A stretch of DNA of 64,000 nucleotides from Martinezella dioscoreae (GCF_009176305.1 NZ_BLAJ01000007.1:1-64000), one strand, 5' to 3'. Positions 35,012 through 44,676 are shown, numbered from the stretch's first letter. Translations and numbers: made by a program. Notes: generated by a model from the letters alone, not told the origin.

Positions 35012-36451
35012 TCAGGTCTTCACTTTATGGCGGGATACCTCTGCACCGGCATCGTGCGGCAGGCTGATAAAACGCAATGCGGAGATGCCACCGATAAGGC
35101 CAACGATGAGGAAAGCCCAGCGAAAATCGACAAGCGAAAGCGTTTCCCCACCATGAATCGTGCGCGAGAGATTGAGAACCGCAGCAGCGACGGCAACGCC
35201 AAGCAGCAGTGAAACCTGCTGCAGCATGCTCGACAATGTGGAGGCGGAGCTGCGCTGCGCGGCATGGATATCGGCAAACCCCAGCGTATTCAGCGCCGTG
35301 AAATTCATCGACCGCGAAAGCCCGGCGATGAATAGCAGACAATATATCAATAACTCCGGCGTCGACGGAGACAGAAACGCGCATCCGGCAATGCTGGCCG
35401 ACGAGATCAGACCGTTGACCACGAGCACGTTGCGGAAGCCGAAGATTCTCAACATCTGCGTGGTGATCGCCTTCATGCCGAGATTGCCGGCGAAATAGAA
35501 GAGCAGATAGGTGCCGGCATCGATCGCCGTGCGCCCGAAGCCGACCTGGAAGAGCAGCGGGATCAGGAACGGCGTGGCGTTGATCGCCACACGGCTCGCC
35601 GTGCCGGCCGAAAGCGTCGACATGGCGAAGGTCTGCACCTTGAAGGCGGAGAGATCGAGCAAGGGCGCATCAACCGTCATAAAATGCCGGGTGGCGATGA
35701 TGGAAAACACCACGCCTGCAGCGATCAACCCTATGCTGGGCGCCAGCCCCGTCGTGCCCTGCACCACGAATTCAAGGCCGGCAAGCAAGAATGTCAGCCC
35801 TGCCGCCGATTGCAGGAAGCCGACGAAATCGAGGCGGGCGACCTTTTCCTCCCGCTGATCCGGCACGAAGCGCAGGACGAGACCCAGACCGATAATGCCG
35901 ATGGGGATATTGATCAGGAAGTTCCAATGCCAGCTGAGATAGGTGGTGATGAAGCTGCCGAGGACGGGGCCGATGACAGGCGCCGTCAGCGCCGGCCAGG
36001 TGATCATCGACATCGCATGCACCAGATCGGACTTGCGCGCGTTTTTCAGCACGATGATGCGGCCGACCGGCGTCATCAGCGCGCTGCCGACACCCTGCAC
36101 GGCGCGGGCAATGATGAACTCGGTCAAATTCCCCGAAAGACCGCAGAACAGCGATGCCACGGTGAAGATGGTGATTGACGCCAGGAACACCCGCCGTGCA
36201 CCATAGCGATCGCCGGCCCAGCCGGCCAGCGGCACGAAGGCGGCCATGGTGAGAAGATAGACCGTGATGCCGATGCTCATCGACACCGGCTCGACTCCAA
36301 AAGTTGTCGCCATCTGCGGCAGCGAGGTGGTGACAATGGTGCCGTCCAGGATCTGCATGAAGAAGGAGACGGCGACGACGAAGGCGATGATGCGGGACTG
36401 CCGGCCGAAACTTGCTTCGGAAGGCTCTTCTATGGTCCTGGCAACGGTCAT
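35012..36451 (-). CDS. MFS drug:H+ antiporter, DHA2 (EmrB/QacA-like) family
   Basis: A 479-residue transporter with about 14 membrane segments. It has the DHA2 motif ILDGTIVTTSLPQMA in segment 1, the motif-A loop GWAGDRYGARRVFLAS, and motif C-like PALTAPVIGPVLGSFI in segment 5 that marks exporters. It starts at 36451 (MTVARTIEE); the frame could go on 18 codons upstream but with no ribosome site. No EmrA-type adaptor is adjacent, so it probably exports directly to the periplasm. Substrate unknown. Confidence 0.9.
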   Translation of the reverse strand: MTVARTIEEPSEASFGRQSRIIAFVVAVSFFMQILDGTIVTTSLPQMATTFGVEPVSMSIGITVYLLTMAAFVPLAGWAGDRYGARRVFLASITIFTVASLFCGLSGNLTEFIIARAVQGVGSALMTPVGRIIVLKNARKSDLVHAMSMITWPALTAPVIGPVLGSFITTYLSWHWNFLINIPIGIIGLGLVLRFVPDQREEKVARLDFVGFLQSAAGLTFLLAGLEFVVQGTTGLAPSIGLIAAGVVFSIIATRHFMTVDAPLLDLSAFKVQTFAMSTLSAGTASRVAINATPFLIPLLFQVGFGRTAIDAGTYLLFYFAGNLGMKAITTQMLRIFGFRNVLVVNGLISSASIAGCAFLSPSTPELLIYCLLFIAGLSRSMNFTALNTLGFADIHAAQRSSASTLSSMLQQVSLLLGVAVAAAVLNLSRTIHGGETLSLVDFRWAFLIVGLIGGISALRFISLPHDAGAEVSRHKVKT

Positions 36452-36648
36452 GAGATGAAATTTCGGATATTGGCGTTCAAGGAAGCCGAGTACTCCCGGC
36501 AACAATCATACGATCATTGAATACGCCCATCATGGCGGCTTGCAAAGCCACAAACCCAGACGTCGCCATCAAAAATTGCCACGGTGACATAAGAACCGCG
36601 ATTCGGGAGGGCCAGTGCAGGGTACTCACCCGCAAAGCGCCGAGAGCG

Positions 36649-37311
36649 TCAATCGTCCGAGTAACGCTGCTCCCGCCAGGGATCGCCATACATGTGATAG
36701 CCGTTCTTCTCCCAGAAGCCGGCCCTGTCGGCACCGATGAGCTCGATGCGGTTCAGCCACTTGGCGCTCTTCCAGAAGTAAAGATGCGGCACGACGAGAC
36801 GCATCGGGCCGCCATGCTCGCCGGTCAGCGGCTGGCCCTCCCAGGCGGTGGCCAGAATCGCATCCTCAGCCGCGAAATCCGCAAGCGGCAGATTAGTAGT
36901 ATAGCCGTCATAGCTCGTCAGCAGCACATGCTGCGCCTCCGCCGTCGGCATGGCGAGATCGAGGAGATCGCGTGTAGAAACCCCTTCCCAGCGATTGTCG
37001 TAGCGTGACCAGGTCGTCACGCAGTGGATATCGCTGACACGGGTGCTTTGCTCTATCGCCTGGAAAGCGGCCCAATCGAGGCTGAGTCGATTTTCCACGA
37101 AGCCGATTACATCGAGCCGCCAACTCGACAGAGAAATTTGCGGCTGCACGCCGAGATCCAGCACCGGCCAGTTCTTCACGAGATGCTGCCCCGGCGGCAG
37201 CCGCTCCGTCTCCGGCCGGCTGATACGCCCCGTCAGAAACTTGCCCTCCGCCGCCCAGCGGCGCTTGGAAGTCGTAAGCTTGCTATCGGCGGGGATCTGA
37301 TCGTCGCTCAT
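36649..37311 (-). CDS. Sulfite-oxidase-like molybdopterin oxidoreductase (YuiH-like)
   Basis: A 220-residue cytoplasmic enzyme with the sulfite-oxidase molybdopterin fold. The Mo-binding Cys97 is in SDIHCVTTWSRYDNRW, and the conserved SYDGYTTNLPL, GEHGGPMRLVVPHLYFWKSAKW and the C-terminal GYHMYGDPWREQRY are typical of the small YuiH-type members. There is no signal peptide, no heme domain and no MsrQ partner. The substrate is unknown. The gene is preceded by a TTTCTA-N5-TAGAAA palindrome directly upstream of its ribosome site (GAGGA). Confidence 0.9.
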   Translation of the reverse strand: MSDDQIPADSKLTTSKRRWAAEGKFLTGRISRPETERLPPGQHLVKNWPVLDLGVQPQISLSSWRLDVIGFVENRLSLDWAAFQAIEQSTRVSDIHCVTTWSRYDNRWEGVSTRDLLDLAMPTAEAQHVLLTSYDGYTTNLPLADFAAEDAILATAWEGQPLTGEHGGPMRLVVPHLYFWKSAKWLNRIELIGADRAGFWEKNGYHMYGDPWREQRYSDD

Positions 37312-37323
37312 GCAGCTATCCTC

Positions 37324-37340
37324 TTTCTACTAGATAGAAA
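37324..37340. promoter_or_regulatory. Palindrome before the sulfite-oxidase-like gene
   Basis: TTTCTA-N5-TAGAAA, with a CTAG in the spacer, ends 13 bp before the ATG of the minus-strand gene, just ahead of its GAGGA ribosome site. A protein bound here would block expression. The 80-bp gap also ends the hutD gene. Confidence 0.4.
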
Positions 37341-37391
37341 TAGGATGACCGAGCTGGACAGGTGTCAAGTCAAGGAACGGCAGATAGCTGA

Positions 37392-37955
37392 CTATATTGC
37401 CGCGATGGCGATATGGAACAGCTGCGCCTTACCCGAGATCGAGTGCCCCCCGGCGCTGTCGTTGGAAATCAAAAGGCAATCGCCAGCATCAAGCGCCATG
37501 CCATCGATTTCGGCATTGCCGCGATGGCAAAGAACCAGATTGGTCCCGGTCTCGAAAGCGACCTCCCTATGTTCATCTATAGCAACCCGCCGCACGGAAT
37601 GCGTAAAACGGCCCCGCCGCGTCATCACATTGAGATCGGTAATCGTGCCGTCGATCAGCGTCGCCGAAGTCGGCGCATCGGCAGCAAAGGGCAGCGGCTC
37701 GCTCGCCTGCGTCAGACGCTCGGGCGCGCGCCCCTCAATGAAGAGTGTCATGCCCTCACCCTCGAGAATGGATAGTGTGCGATCAATGCCGGGAAAGACC
37801 GAGAACGGCCCATCTGTGGCAACAGTCGCCATGCTGACGCGCCAGTCGAAGTCGGCAAGCCCGGCGCCGTCGGGCGAAACGGCGATCTCCACCGTTTCGC
37901 CGCCGCCGTTTTTCCAGGGCATGCGCTTGTGGTCACTGGCGCGCAGCAGCTTCAT
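37392..37955 (-). CDS. hutD: HutD family protein of histidine utilisation
   Basis: A 187-residue cupin-like protein of the HutD/Ves family. It opens MKLLRASDHKRMPWKNGGGETVEIAV, which is the family signature, followed by FDWRVSMATVATDGPFSVFPGIDRTLSILEG (cited in parts). HutD has no known enzymatic step; in Pseudomonas it has been proposed to limit flux or urocanate level in histidine breakdown. It is the last gene of the hutI-H-U-D operon, starting one base after the hutU stop codon. The open frame runs further upstream into hutU but without a start signal. Confidence 0.92.
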   Translation of the reverse strand: MKLLRASDHKRMPWKNGGGETVEIAVSPDGAGLADFDWRVSMATVATDGPFSVFPGIDRTLSILEGEGMTLFIEGRAPERLTQASEPLPFAADAPTSATLIDGTITDLNVMTRRGRFTHSVRRVAIDEHREVAFETGTNLVLCHRGNAEIDGMALDAGDCLLISNDSAGGHSISGKAQLFHIAIAAI

Positions 37956-37956
37956 C

Positions 37957-39642
37957 TTAGTTCCCCAGGATGGCCGGCAGGCGCAGGCCCTGCTTCTTGG
38001 CCCAGTCGAGCGCGATGTCGTAACCGGCATCGGCGTGGCGCATGACGCCGGTCGCCGGGTCGTTCCAGAGAACGCGCTCCAGGCGCTTGGCCGCATCATC
38101 CGTGCCGTCGGCGCAGATGACCATGCCGGAGTGCTGGGAAAAGCCCATGCCGACGCCGCCGCCATGATGCAGCGATACCCAGGTGGCGCCGGACGCGGTG
38201 TTGAGCAGGGCGTTCAGGAGCGGCCAGTCGGAAACGGCATCCGAGCCGTCCTTCATGGCTTCCGTTTCGCGGTTCGGCGAGGCGACCGAGCCGGAGTCGA
38301 GATGGTCGCGGCCGATGACGACGGGCGCCTTCAGCTCGCCGTTCCTGACCATTTCGTTGAAGGCAAGTCCGAGGCGGTGGCGATCGCCGAGACCGACCCA
38401 GCAAATGCGCGCCGGCAGACCCTGGAAGGAAATGCGCTCGCGCGCCATGTCGAGCCAATTGTGCAGATGTTTGTTGTCGGGCAGCAGCTCCTTCACCTTG
38501 GCATCAGTCTTGTAGATATCTTCCGGATCACCCGAAAGGGCAGCCCAGCGGAAGGGGCCGATGCCGCGGCAGAAAAGCGGGCGGATATAGGCCGGCACGA
38601 AGCCCGGGAAAGCGAAGGCGTTTTCGAAACCCTCTTCCTTGGCGACCTGGCGGATGTTGTTGCCGTAGTCGAGCGTCGGCACGCCGGCATCCCAGAAGGC
38701 GACCATGGCTTCGACATGCACCTTCATAGAGGCACGGGCGGCAGCTTCGACGGCCTTCGGATCGCTCTCGCGCTTGGCCTTGTGTTCGGCGACCGTCCAG
38801 CCGATCGGCAGATAGCCGTTCAGCGGGTCGTGAGCGGAGGTCTGGTCGGTGACGATATCCGGGCGCGGGCCACCGGCCTTCATGCGCTTCACCAACTCAG
38901 GGAAGATCTCGGCGGCATTGCCGAGCAGGCCGACGGACTTGGCTTCACCAGCCTTCGTCCACTTGTCGATCAAAGCAAGCGCTTCGTCGAGCGTCTTTGC
39001 CTTCTCGTCGACATAACGGGTGCGCAGGCGGAAATCGATGCGGGTTTCGTCTGATTCGACGGCAAGGCAGCAGGCGCCGGCCATGACGGCCGCCAGCGGC
39101 TGTGCCCCGCCCATGCCGCCGAGACCACCCGTCAGGATCCACTTGCCCTTGAGATTGCCGTTATAGTGCTGGCGACCGGCTTCGACGAAGGTTTCGTAAG
39201 TGCCCTGCACGATGCCCTGCGTGCCGATATAGATCCACGAGCCGGCCGTCATCTGGCCATACATGGCAAGGCCCTTCTTATCCAGCTCGTTGAAGTGATC
39301 CCAGGTCGCCCAATGCGGCACGAGGTTGGAGTTGGCGATCAGCACGCGCGGCGCATCCTTGTGGGTGCGGAACACGGCAACCGGCTTGCCGGACTGCACC
39401 AGCAGCGTCTCGTCTTCGTTGAGCGTCTTCAGCGTCGCGGCGATACGGTCGAAGTCGTCCCAGGTGCGGGCGGCGCGGCCGATGCCGCCGTAGACGACCA
39501 GCTCGTTCGGGTTTTCCGCAACGTCCGGATCGAGATTGTTCATCAGCATGCGCAGCGGCGCTTCGGTCAGCCAGCTCTTGGCGTTGAGCTCCGGACCACG
39601 AGGCGCGCGGATTTCGCGGATATTATGGCGTGGGTTGGTCAT
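37957..39642 (-). CDS. hutU: Urocanate hydratase
   Basis: A 561-residue cytosolic enzyme that uses bound NAD+ to hydrate urocanate to 4-imidazolone-5-propanoate, the second step of histidine breakdown. Family hallmarks are seen: VYGGIGRAARTWDDFD, the NAD-binding TGGLGGMGGAQPLAAVMAG, CRGIGPFRWAALSGDPEDI with the active-site Cys, and GRDHLDSGSVASPNRETEAM. The length is that of known HutU (about 557). ATG 39642 follows the hutH stop after a single base and has GGAG upstream. Confidence 0.97.
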   Translation of the reverse strand: MTNPRHNIREIRAPRGPELNAKSWLTEAPLRMLMNNLDPDVAENPNELVVYGGIGRAARTWDDFDRIAATLKTLNEDETLLVQSGKPVAVFRTHKDAPRVLIANSNLVPHWATWDHFNELDKKGLAMYGQMTAGSWIYIGTQGIVQGTYETFVEAGRQHYNGNLKGKWILTGGLGGMGGAQPLAAVMAGACCLAVESDETRIDFRLRTRYVDEKAKTLDEALALIDKWTKAGEAKSVGLLGNAAEIFPELVKRMKAGGPRPDIVTDQTSAHDPLNGYLPIGWTVAEHKAKRESDPKAVEAAARASMKVHVEAMVAFWDAGVPTLDYGNNIRQVAKEEGFENAFAFPGFVPAYIRPLFCRGIGPFRWAALSGDPEDIYKTDAKVKELLPDNKHLHNWLDMARERISFQGLPARICWVGLGDRHRLGLAFNEMVRNGELKAPVVIGRDHLDSGSVASPNRETEAMKDGSDAVSDWPLLNALLNTASGATWVSLHHGGGVGMGFSQHSGMVICADGTDDAAKRLERVLWNDPATGVMRHADAGYDIALDWAKKQGLRLPAILGN

Positions 39643-39643
39643 G

Positions 39644-41179
39644 TCACATCTCCAAGGAGGGCAGGATGTTGGTTGAAATCGAGGCATTGAGCACGCCGGA
39701 GCCGATAAGCTCGCTGGCGGCTTTCAGGTCGTTCGCCATGTAGCGGTCCTCTTCCAGCGACGGCACGGCGGCGCGGATCGAAGCAATGGCAAGGGTCAGT
39801 TCCGGGCTGGTCGTCAGCGGCGCGCGCAGCTCGACGCCTTGGGCGGCGGTCAGCGCCTCGATGCCGATGATGCCGAAGAGGTTTTCGGTCATTTGCAGCA
39901 GGCGGCGCGCGCCATGACAGGCCATGGAAACATGGTCTTCCTGGTTGGCGGAGGTCGGGGTCGAGTCGACGGAGGCCGGATGCGACATCTGCTTGTTTTC
40001 GGACATCAGCGCCGCCGAGGTCACTTCGGCAATCATCAGGCCCGAGTTCAGGCCTGGCTTCTTGGCGAGGAAGGCCGGCAGGCCGTAGCTGAGCGCGGGA
40101 TCGACGAGCAGCGCAATGCGGCGCTGTGCGATCGCGCCGATTTCGCAAACGGCGATCGCAATCTGGTCGGCAGCAAAGGCAACCGGCTCGGCATGGAAAT
40201 TGCCGCCGGAAACGACAGAATTGTCAGACAGGACAAGCGGATTGTCGGTGACGGCATTGGCCTCGACTTCAAGCGTGCGGCCGACAGAGCGCAGGAGGTC
40301 GAGGCAGGCGCCATCGACCTGAGGCTGGCAGCGGATGCAATAGGGATCCTGCACACGCTCGTCGCCTTCGATATGGCTTTCGCGGATCACGGAACCGGCC
40401 AGCAGCCCGCGAAGGGCTGCGGCGGTATCGATCTGACCCTTATGGCCGCGCAGCGTATGAATATCGGGATGGAATGGGGCGGAGGAGCCCATCGCAGCAT
40501 CCGTCGACATCGCGCCGGTGATGAGGGCGGCCTGGGCGGCACGATGGGCGCGGAAGAGACCCGCAAGCGCAAGACCGGTCGAGACTTGCGTACCGTTGAT
40601 CAGCGCCAGCCCTTCCTTGGCGGCGAGCACGACCGGCGTCAGGCCGGCCTTTTCGAGCGCCGCCGCGCCGGAAAGCCGCTCGCCGGCATAAAAGGCTTCC
40701 CCATGCCCCATCATGACGGCGGTCATATGCGCGAGCGGCGCGAGATCGCCCGAAGCACCGACGGAACCCTTTTCGGGAATGACGGGGACGACGCCCTTTT
40801 CGAGCATGCCTTCGATCAGCCGCACCAACTCCAGCCGCACGCCGGAGGCACCGCGCCCGAGCGAAATGAGCTTCAGCGCCATGATGAGGCGAACGACGTT
40901 TTCAGGCAGCGGCTGACCGACGCCGCAGCAATGCGAGAGGATGAGATTGCGCTGGAGCGTCGCGACATCGGCGCTGTCGATCTTGATCGATGCCAGTTTG
41001 CCGAAGCCAGTGTTGATGCCGTAAACCGGCGCATTGCCGGCAGCGATTTCGGCAATACGGGCGGCCGCCTTGGCGATGCCGGCATCGAAGGACGCATCGA
41101 GCTTAGCCGGCTCACCGCTCCAATAGATCGTCGCCAGCTGCTGCAGCGAGACGGAACCCGGATGGAGAACGACAGTCAT
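39644..41179 (-). CDS. hutH: Histidine ammonia-lyase
   Basis: A 511-residue enzyme that removes ammonia from L-histidine to give trans-urocanate, the first step of the pathway. The Ala142-Ser143-Gly144 triad in GSVGASGDLAPL will cyclise by itself to the MIO cofactor, at the same numbering as the Pseudomonas enzyme. Other signatures: YGINTGFGKLA, NGTQVSTGLAL, DNPLVL and QEDHVSMACHGARR. Its ATG overlaps the hutI stop by 4 bp. Confidence 0.97.
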   Translation of the reverse strand: MTVVLHPGSVSLQQLATIYWSGEPAKLDASFDAGIAKAAARIAEIAAGNAPVYGINTGFGKLASIKIDSADVATLQRNLILSHCCGVGQPLPENVVRLIMALKLISLGRGASGVRLELVRLIEGMLEKGVVPVIPEKGSVGASGDLAPLAHMTAVMMGHGEAFYAGERLSGAAALEKAGLTPVVLAAKEGLALINGTQVSTGLALAGLFRAHRAAQAALITGAMSTDAAMGSSAPFHPDIHTLRGHKGQIDTAAALRGLLAGSVIRESHIEGDERVQDPYCIRCQPQVDGACLDLLRSVGRTLEVEANAVTDNPLVLSDNSVVSGGNFHAEPVAFAADQIAIAVCEIGAIAQRRIALLVDPALSYGLPAFLAKKPGLNSGLMIAEVTSAALMSENKQMSHPASVDSTPTSANQEDHVSMACHGARRLLQMTENLFGIIGIEALTAAQGVELRAPLTTSPELTLAIASIRAAVPSLEEDRYMANDLKAASELIGSGVLNASISTNILPSLEM

Positions 41180-42432
41180 CGGTTGAACCTCTTTCCCTTA
41201 AAGACATGTGCATGGAGGGGATTGAAGCCGATGCGGTAGACCAGCTCCGCCAGGCTTTCGACATCCCAGATGGCAAAATCGGCCGACTTGCCGGCCTCGA
41301 GCGTCCCCGTTTCGCTCAGAAGACCAAGGGCACGCGCGCCTTCGCGGGTGGCGCCGGCGATGCATTCCTCGACCGTCAGGCGGAAAAGGGTGGCCGCCAT
41401 GTTCATGGTCAGCAGCAGCGAGGTCAGCGGCGAAGTGCCGGGATTGGAGTCGGTCGCAATGGCGATCGAGACGCCCGCTTCACGCAGGGCCTGAACCGGC
41501 GGCTTCTGTTTCTCGTTGATGGCATAGAAGGCGCCGGGCAGCAGCACGGCAACCGTACCCGCCGCAGCCATCGCCTTGACGCCATCCTCATCGAGATATT
41601 CGACGTGATCGGCTGATAAAGCACCATAGGAGGCGGCAAGCTTGGCACCGCCGAGATTGGAAAGCTGTTCGGCATGCAGCTTCACCGGAATACCGAGCGA
41701 CTTGGCAAGATCGAAGACGCGCGCGATTTCCGCCGTCGAAAAGGCGATGCCTTCGCAGAAGCCGTCGACGGCATCGACAAGACCTTCGGCATGGGCCTGG
41801 CTGAGGCCCGGCAGCACGACGTCAGTGATATAGTCGCCATTACGACCTTTATACTCCGCTGGCGCCGCATGCGCGCCGAGATACGAGGTGACGACGCGAA
41901 CCGGGCGGACTGTCTCCAGCTTGCGCGCGGCCCGCAGCATCTTCAGTTCGGATTCAATGTTGAGGCCGTAACCTGACTTTACTTCGATTGTCGTTAGGCC
42001 TTCGGATAGCAGCGTATCGAGGCGCGGCAAGGCCACAGCGACAAGCTCATCCACCGACAGCGCCCGCGTTGCATTGACGGAGGAGACGATACCGCCGCCG
42101 GCACGGGCGATTTCTTCGTAGCTCGCGCCTTCCAACCGCATTTCGAATTCGCGGGCGCGATTGCCGCCATAAACGATATGCGTATGGCAATCCACGAGCC
42201 CGGGTGTCACCCAGCGCCCTTCGAGGTCGATGCTTTCGGCGCCCGATGTATCGGGCAGATCGGCTTCGCTGCCGGCAAAGACGATACGGCCGCCCTTGGT
42301 CAGGATCGCGCCCTTCTCGATAGTACCGAGCCGGGCCTCGCCCTCTTTCAAGGTTGCAAGGCGAGCGTTGCGCCAGACGCGGCTTGCCGTATCGCCGTCC
42401 TTGCCATCTTCGGAAAAATTATTCCCACCCAT
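41176..42432 (-). CDS. hutI: Imidazolonepropionase
   Basis: A 418-residue amidohydrolase that opens the ring of 4-imidazolone-5-propanoate to give N-formimino-L-glutamate, the third step. The metal-binding HTH is in GLVDCHTHIVYGGNRA, with further ligands in LHAEQLSNLGG and IATDSNPGTSP. I start at 42432 (MGGNNFSEDG); the frame opens further upstream but would run through the HutC box. It is the first gene of the minus-strand operon hutI-H-U-D. Confidence 0.95.
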   Translation of the reverse strand: MGGNNFSEDGKDGDTASRVWRNARLATLKEGEARLGTIEKGAILTKGGRIVFAGSEADLPDTSGAESIDLEGRWVTPGLVDCHTHIVYGGNRAREFEMRLEGASYEEIARAGGGIVSSVNATRALSVDELVAVALPRLDTLLSEGLTTIEVKSGYGLNIESELKMLRAARKLETVRPVRVVTSYLGAHAAPAEYKGRNGDYITDVVLPGLSQAHAEGLVDAVDGFCEGIAFSTAEIARVFDLAKSLGIPVKLHAEQLSNLGGAKLAASYGALSADHVEYLDEDGVKAMAAAGTVAVLLPGAFYAINEKQKPPVQALREAGVSIAIATDSNPGTSPLTSLLLTMNMAATLFRLTVEECIAGATREGARALGLLSETGTLEAGKSADFAIWDVESLAELVYRIGFNPLHAHVFKGKRFNR

Positions 42433-42462
42433 CAGCTTTACGCCTTTCCTCGTTGGCTCATA

Positions 42463-42474
42463 ATGTATATACAT
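42463..42474. promoter_or_regulatory. HutC operator between hutI and hutF
   Basis: The palindrome ATGTATATACAT contains the exact TGTA-TA-TACA core known for HutC boxes. It lies 31 bp before the hutI start and about 60 bp before the hutF start, so one HutC dimer could shut both transcripts; urocanate is the known inducer in this system. Confidence 0.85.
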
Positions 42475-42533
42475 AATCGAAAGGCTGACAAGAGGGATTT
42501 TGGACTCCATGTCCGAAAGGAAAGGGTGAGACC

Positions 42534-43877
42534 ATGACGAGACTTCATGCACGCTCGGCACTGCTTGGCGACGGATGGCACGAGGATGTAAGGCTGACCC
42601 TCGAAGGCGGCCGCATCGCCGAGATCGCGACCGATGTCGCTCCCGAAGCCGGCGACGACAGGCAGGATGTTCTGGTTCCGGCGATGCCGAACCTGCACAG
42701 CCACGCCTTCCAGCGCGCCATGGCCGGCCTTGCCGAAGTCCGCGGCCCGGCCAATGACAGCTTCTGGAGCTGGCGCACCGTCATGTACAGATTCGCTTTG
42801 TCGATGACGCCGGACCATGTCGAGGCCGTCGCCGCACAGCTCTATATGGAAATGCTCGAAGCCGGCTTCTCCCGCGTCGGTGAATTCCACTATTTGCATC
42901 ATGACAAGGATGGCAGCCATTATGCCAATATCGCCGAGCTGGCCGAGCGCATTGGCGCCGCCAGCTCCGAAACCGGCATTGCGCTGACGCTGCTGCCCGT
43001 CTTCTACGCTCATTCCGGCTTCGGCGGTGCCGCTCCCATCGACGGCCAGCGCCGCTTTATCAATTCGATCGAGAGCTTCGAAGCCCTTATGGCCGGCTGC
43101 CGCCCGGTCACGAGCCGCCTGCCTGGCGCCGAACTCGGCATCGCGCCGCACAGCCTGCGGGCCGTGACACCGGAAGAGCTGGCAAAGCTCGTGCCGATCG
43201 CCGGCGATGGGCCGATCCACATCCATGTCGCCGAGCAGGTGAAAGAAGTGGAGGATTGCATCGCCTGGTCGGGTGCCCGGCCGGTGCAATGGCTGCTCGA
43301 CAATGCGCCCGTCAATGAGCGCTGGTGCCTGATCCATGCCACGCACATGACCGAGGATGAGACGCGGCGCATGGCTAGAAGCGGCGCGATCGCCGGCCTT
43401 TGCCCGATCACCGAAGCCAATCTCGGCGATGGCGTGTTCCCGGCACCGCTATTCTTGGAGGAAGGCGGCCACTACGGCGTCGGTTCCGATTCCAATATTC
43501 TCATCTCCGTGCCGGAGGAGTTGCGGCAGCTCGAATATTCGCAGCGCCTGGCGCTACGCGCCCGCAACGTCATTGCCACGACGGGCGGTTCGACCGCCCG
43601 CATGCTGTTCGACGGCACTCTGGCGGGCGGTGGCGCGGCTCTCAAGGCACCGGCCGGCCTCGCCGTCGGTAATCACGCCGATATCGTTTCGCTCGATGTA
43701 AGTGCGGTACCCTATCTCTCCGGCGACCGTATTCTCGATCACTGGACCTTCGCCGGCGGCGTCACCGTGGACGGCGTGTGGGCCCTGGGTAAAAAGCAGG
43801 TGGACGAGGGCCGACATCTGAGGAGAGAGGCAATCACCACGCGATTCCGCAAGGCGATGGCTGAACTTATCGGTTAA
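42534..43877 (+). CDS. hutF: Formimidoylglutamate deiminase
   Basis: A 447-residue amidohydrolase that turns N-formimino-L-glutamate into N-formyl-L-glutamate and ammonia. The metal site is visible as PNLHSHAFQRAMAG, with His in IHIHVAEQ, HATHMTEDE and the Asp in GVGSDSNILIS. It is divergent from hutI and followed by hutC after 52 bp. The presence of HutF rather than HutE means the route ends with formylglutamate and needs HutG, which is not in this cluster. Confidence 0.96.
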   Translation: MTRLHARSALLGDGWHEDVRLTLEGGRIAEIATDVAPEAGDDRQDVLVPAMPNLHSHAFQRAMAGLAEVRGPANDSFWSWRTVMYRFALSMTPDHVEAVAAQLYMEMLEAGFSRVGEFHYLHHDKDGSHYANIAELAERIGAASSETGIALTLLPVFYAHSGFGGAAPIDGQRRFINSIESFEALMAGCRPVTSRLPGAELGIAPHSLRAVTPEELAKLVPIAGDGPIHIHVAEQVKEVEDCIAWSGARPVQWLLDNAPVNERWCLIHATHMTEDETRRMARSGAIAGLCPITEANLGDGVFPAPLFLEEGGHYGVGSDSNILISVPEELRQLEYSQRLALRARNVIATTGGSTARMLFDGTLAGGGAALKAPAGLAVGNHADIVSLDVSAVPYLSGDRILDHWTFAGGVTVDGVWALGKKQVDEGRHLRREAITTRFRKAMAELIG

Positions 43878-43929
43878 AAACCGCTTTTCCTCCCATCGAT
43901 TGACCCCTAAATAACTTGCGGGAAATCCC

Positions 43930-44676
43930 ATGTCTCACACGGAACAGATGGGTGGCATGACCACGAGCAAAGAGGCGACCCTCCATCAGCGCATCTTGAG
44001 CGATATCGAAGGCCGGATCGTTTCCGGCGCCTGGCCTCCAGGGCATCGCATCCCGTTCGAGATGGACCTGGCGGAGCAGTATGACTGCTCGCGCATGACG
44101 GTAAACAAGGTGCTGACCCAGCTTGCGCGTGCCGGCTTGATCGAGCGGCGAAAGCGCTCGGGCAGCTTCGTCACGCATCCGCAGGCACAATCCGCCGTGC
44201 TTGAGATTCACGACATCAAGTCCGAGGTCCTGTCACTCAATCTGCCCTACTCGCACAGGCTGATAAAGCGTGCCGAGCGGCGTGGGCGGCCGGAGGACGC
44301 GCGCAGGCTGCAGTTCGTCGGCTCTATCCCGGTGATAGAGATCACCTGCATCCACTATGCCGGTCCGCGCCCCTTCTGCCTGGAAAATCGCGTCATCAAT
44401 CTCGACGCGGTGCCGGAAGCGGCGAAGGCAGACTTCGAAACGCTGCCGCCAGGCCCCTGGCTCCTCAACCAGGTGCCGTGGAGCACCGCCGAACATCAGA
44501 TCCGTGCCATATCGGCCGAAGGCGACGCCGCCGCCAATCTCGATATCCAGAAGGGTGCGGCATGCCTCGTCGTCGAACGGCGCACCTGGAGCGCCGCCGG
44601 TCCGATAACCCATGTCCGCCTCACCTATCCCGGTGATCGTCACAGCCTTGTGGCGCGCTTTACGCCCGCAAGCTGA
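43930..44676 (+). CDS. hutC: Histidine utilisation repressor, GntR/HutC family
   Basis: A 248-residue repressor. The GntR winged helix covers about residues 15-85 (LHQRILSDIEGRIVSGAWPPG, DCSRMTVNKVLTQLARAGLIERRKRSGSF), and a UTRA ligand domain about 100-240 binds urocanate (SHRLIKRAERRG, PWSTAEHQIRAI). It is co-transcribed with hutF. Its box is the TGTATATACA in the hutI-hutF gap, so it controls both operons and itself. Confidence 0.95.
   Translation: MSHTEQMGGMTTSKEATLHQRILSDIEGRIVSGAWPPGHRIPFEMDLAEQYDCSRMTVNKVLTQLARAGLIERRKRSGSFVTHPQAQSAVLEIHDIKSEVLSLNLPYSHRLIKRAERRGRPEDARRLQFVGSIPVIEITCIHYAGPRPFCLENRVINLDAVPEAAKADFETLPPGPWLLNQVPWSTAEHQIRAISAEGDAAANLDIQKGAACLVVERRTWSAAGPITHVRLTYPGDRHSLVARFTPAS

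Noticed and set aside
37024..39054. 676-codon plus-strand frame opposite hutD and hutU
   Set aside because: Shadow of well-recognised hut genes.
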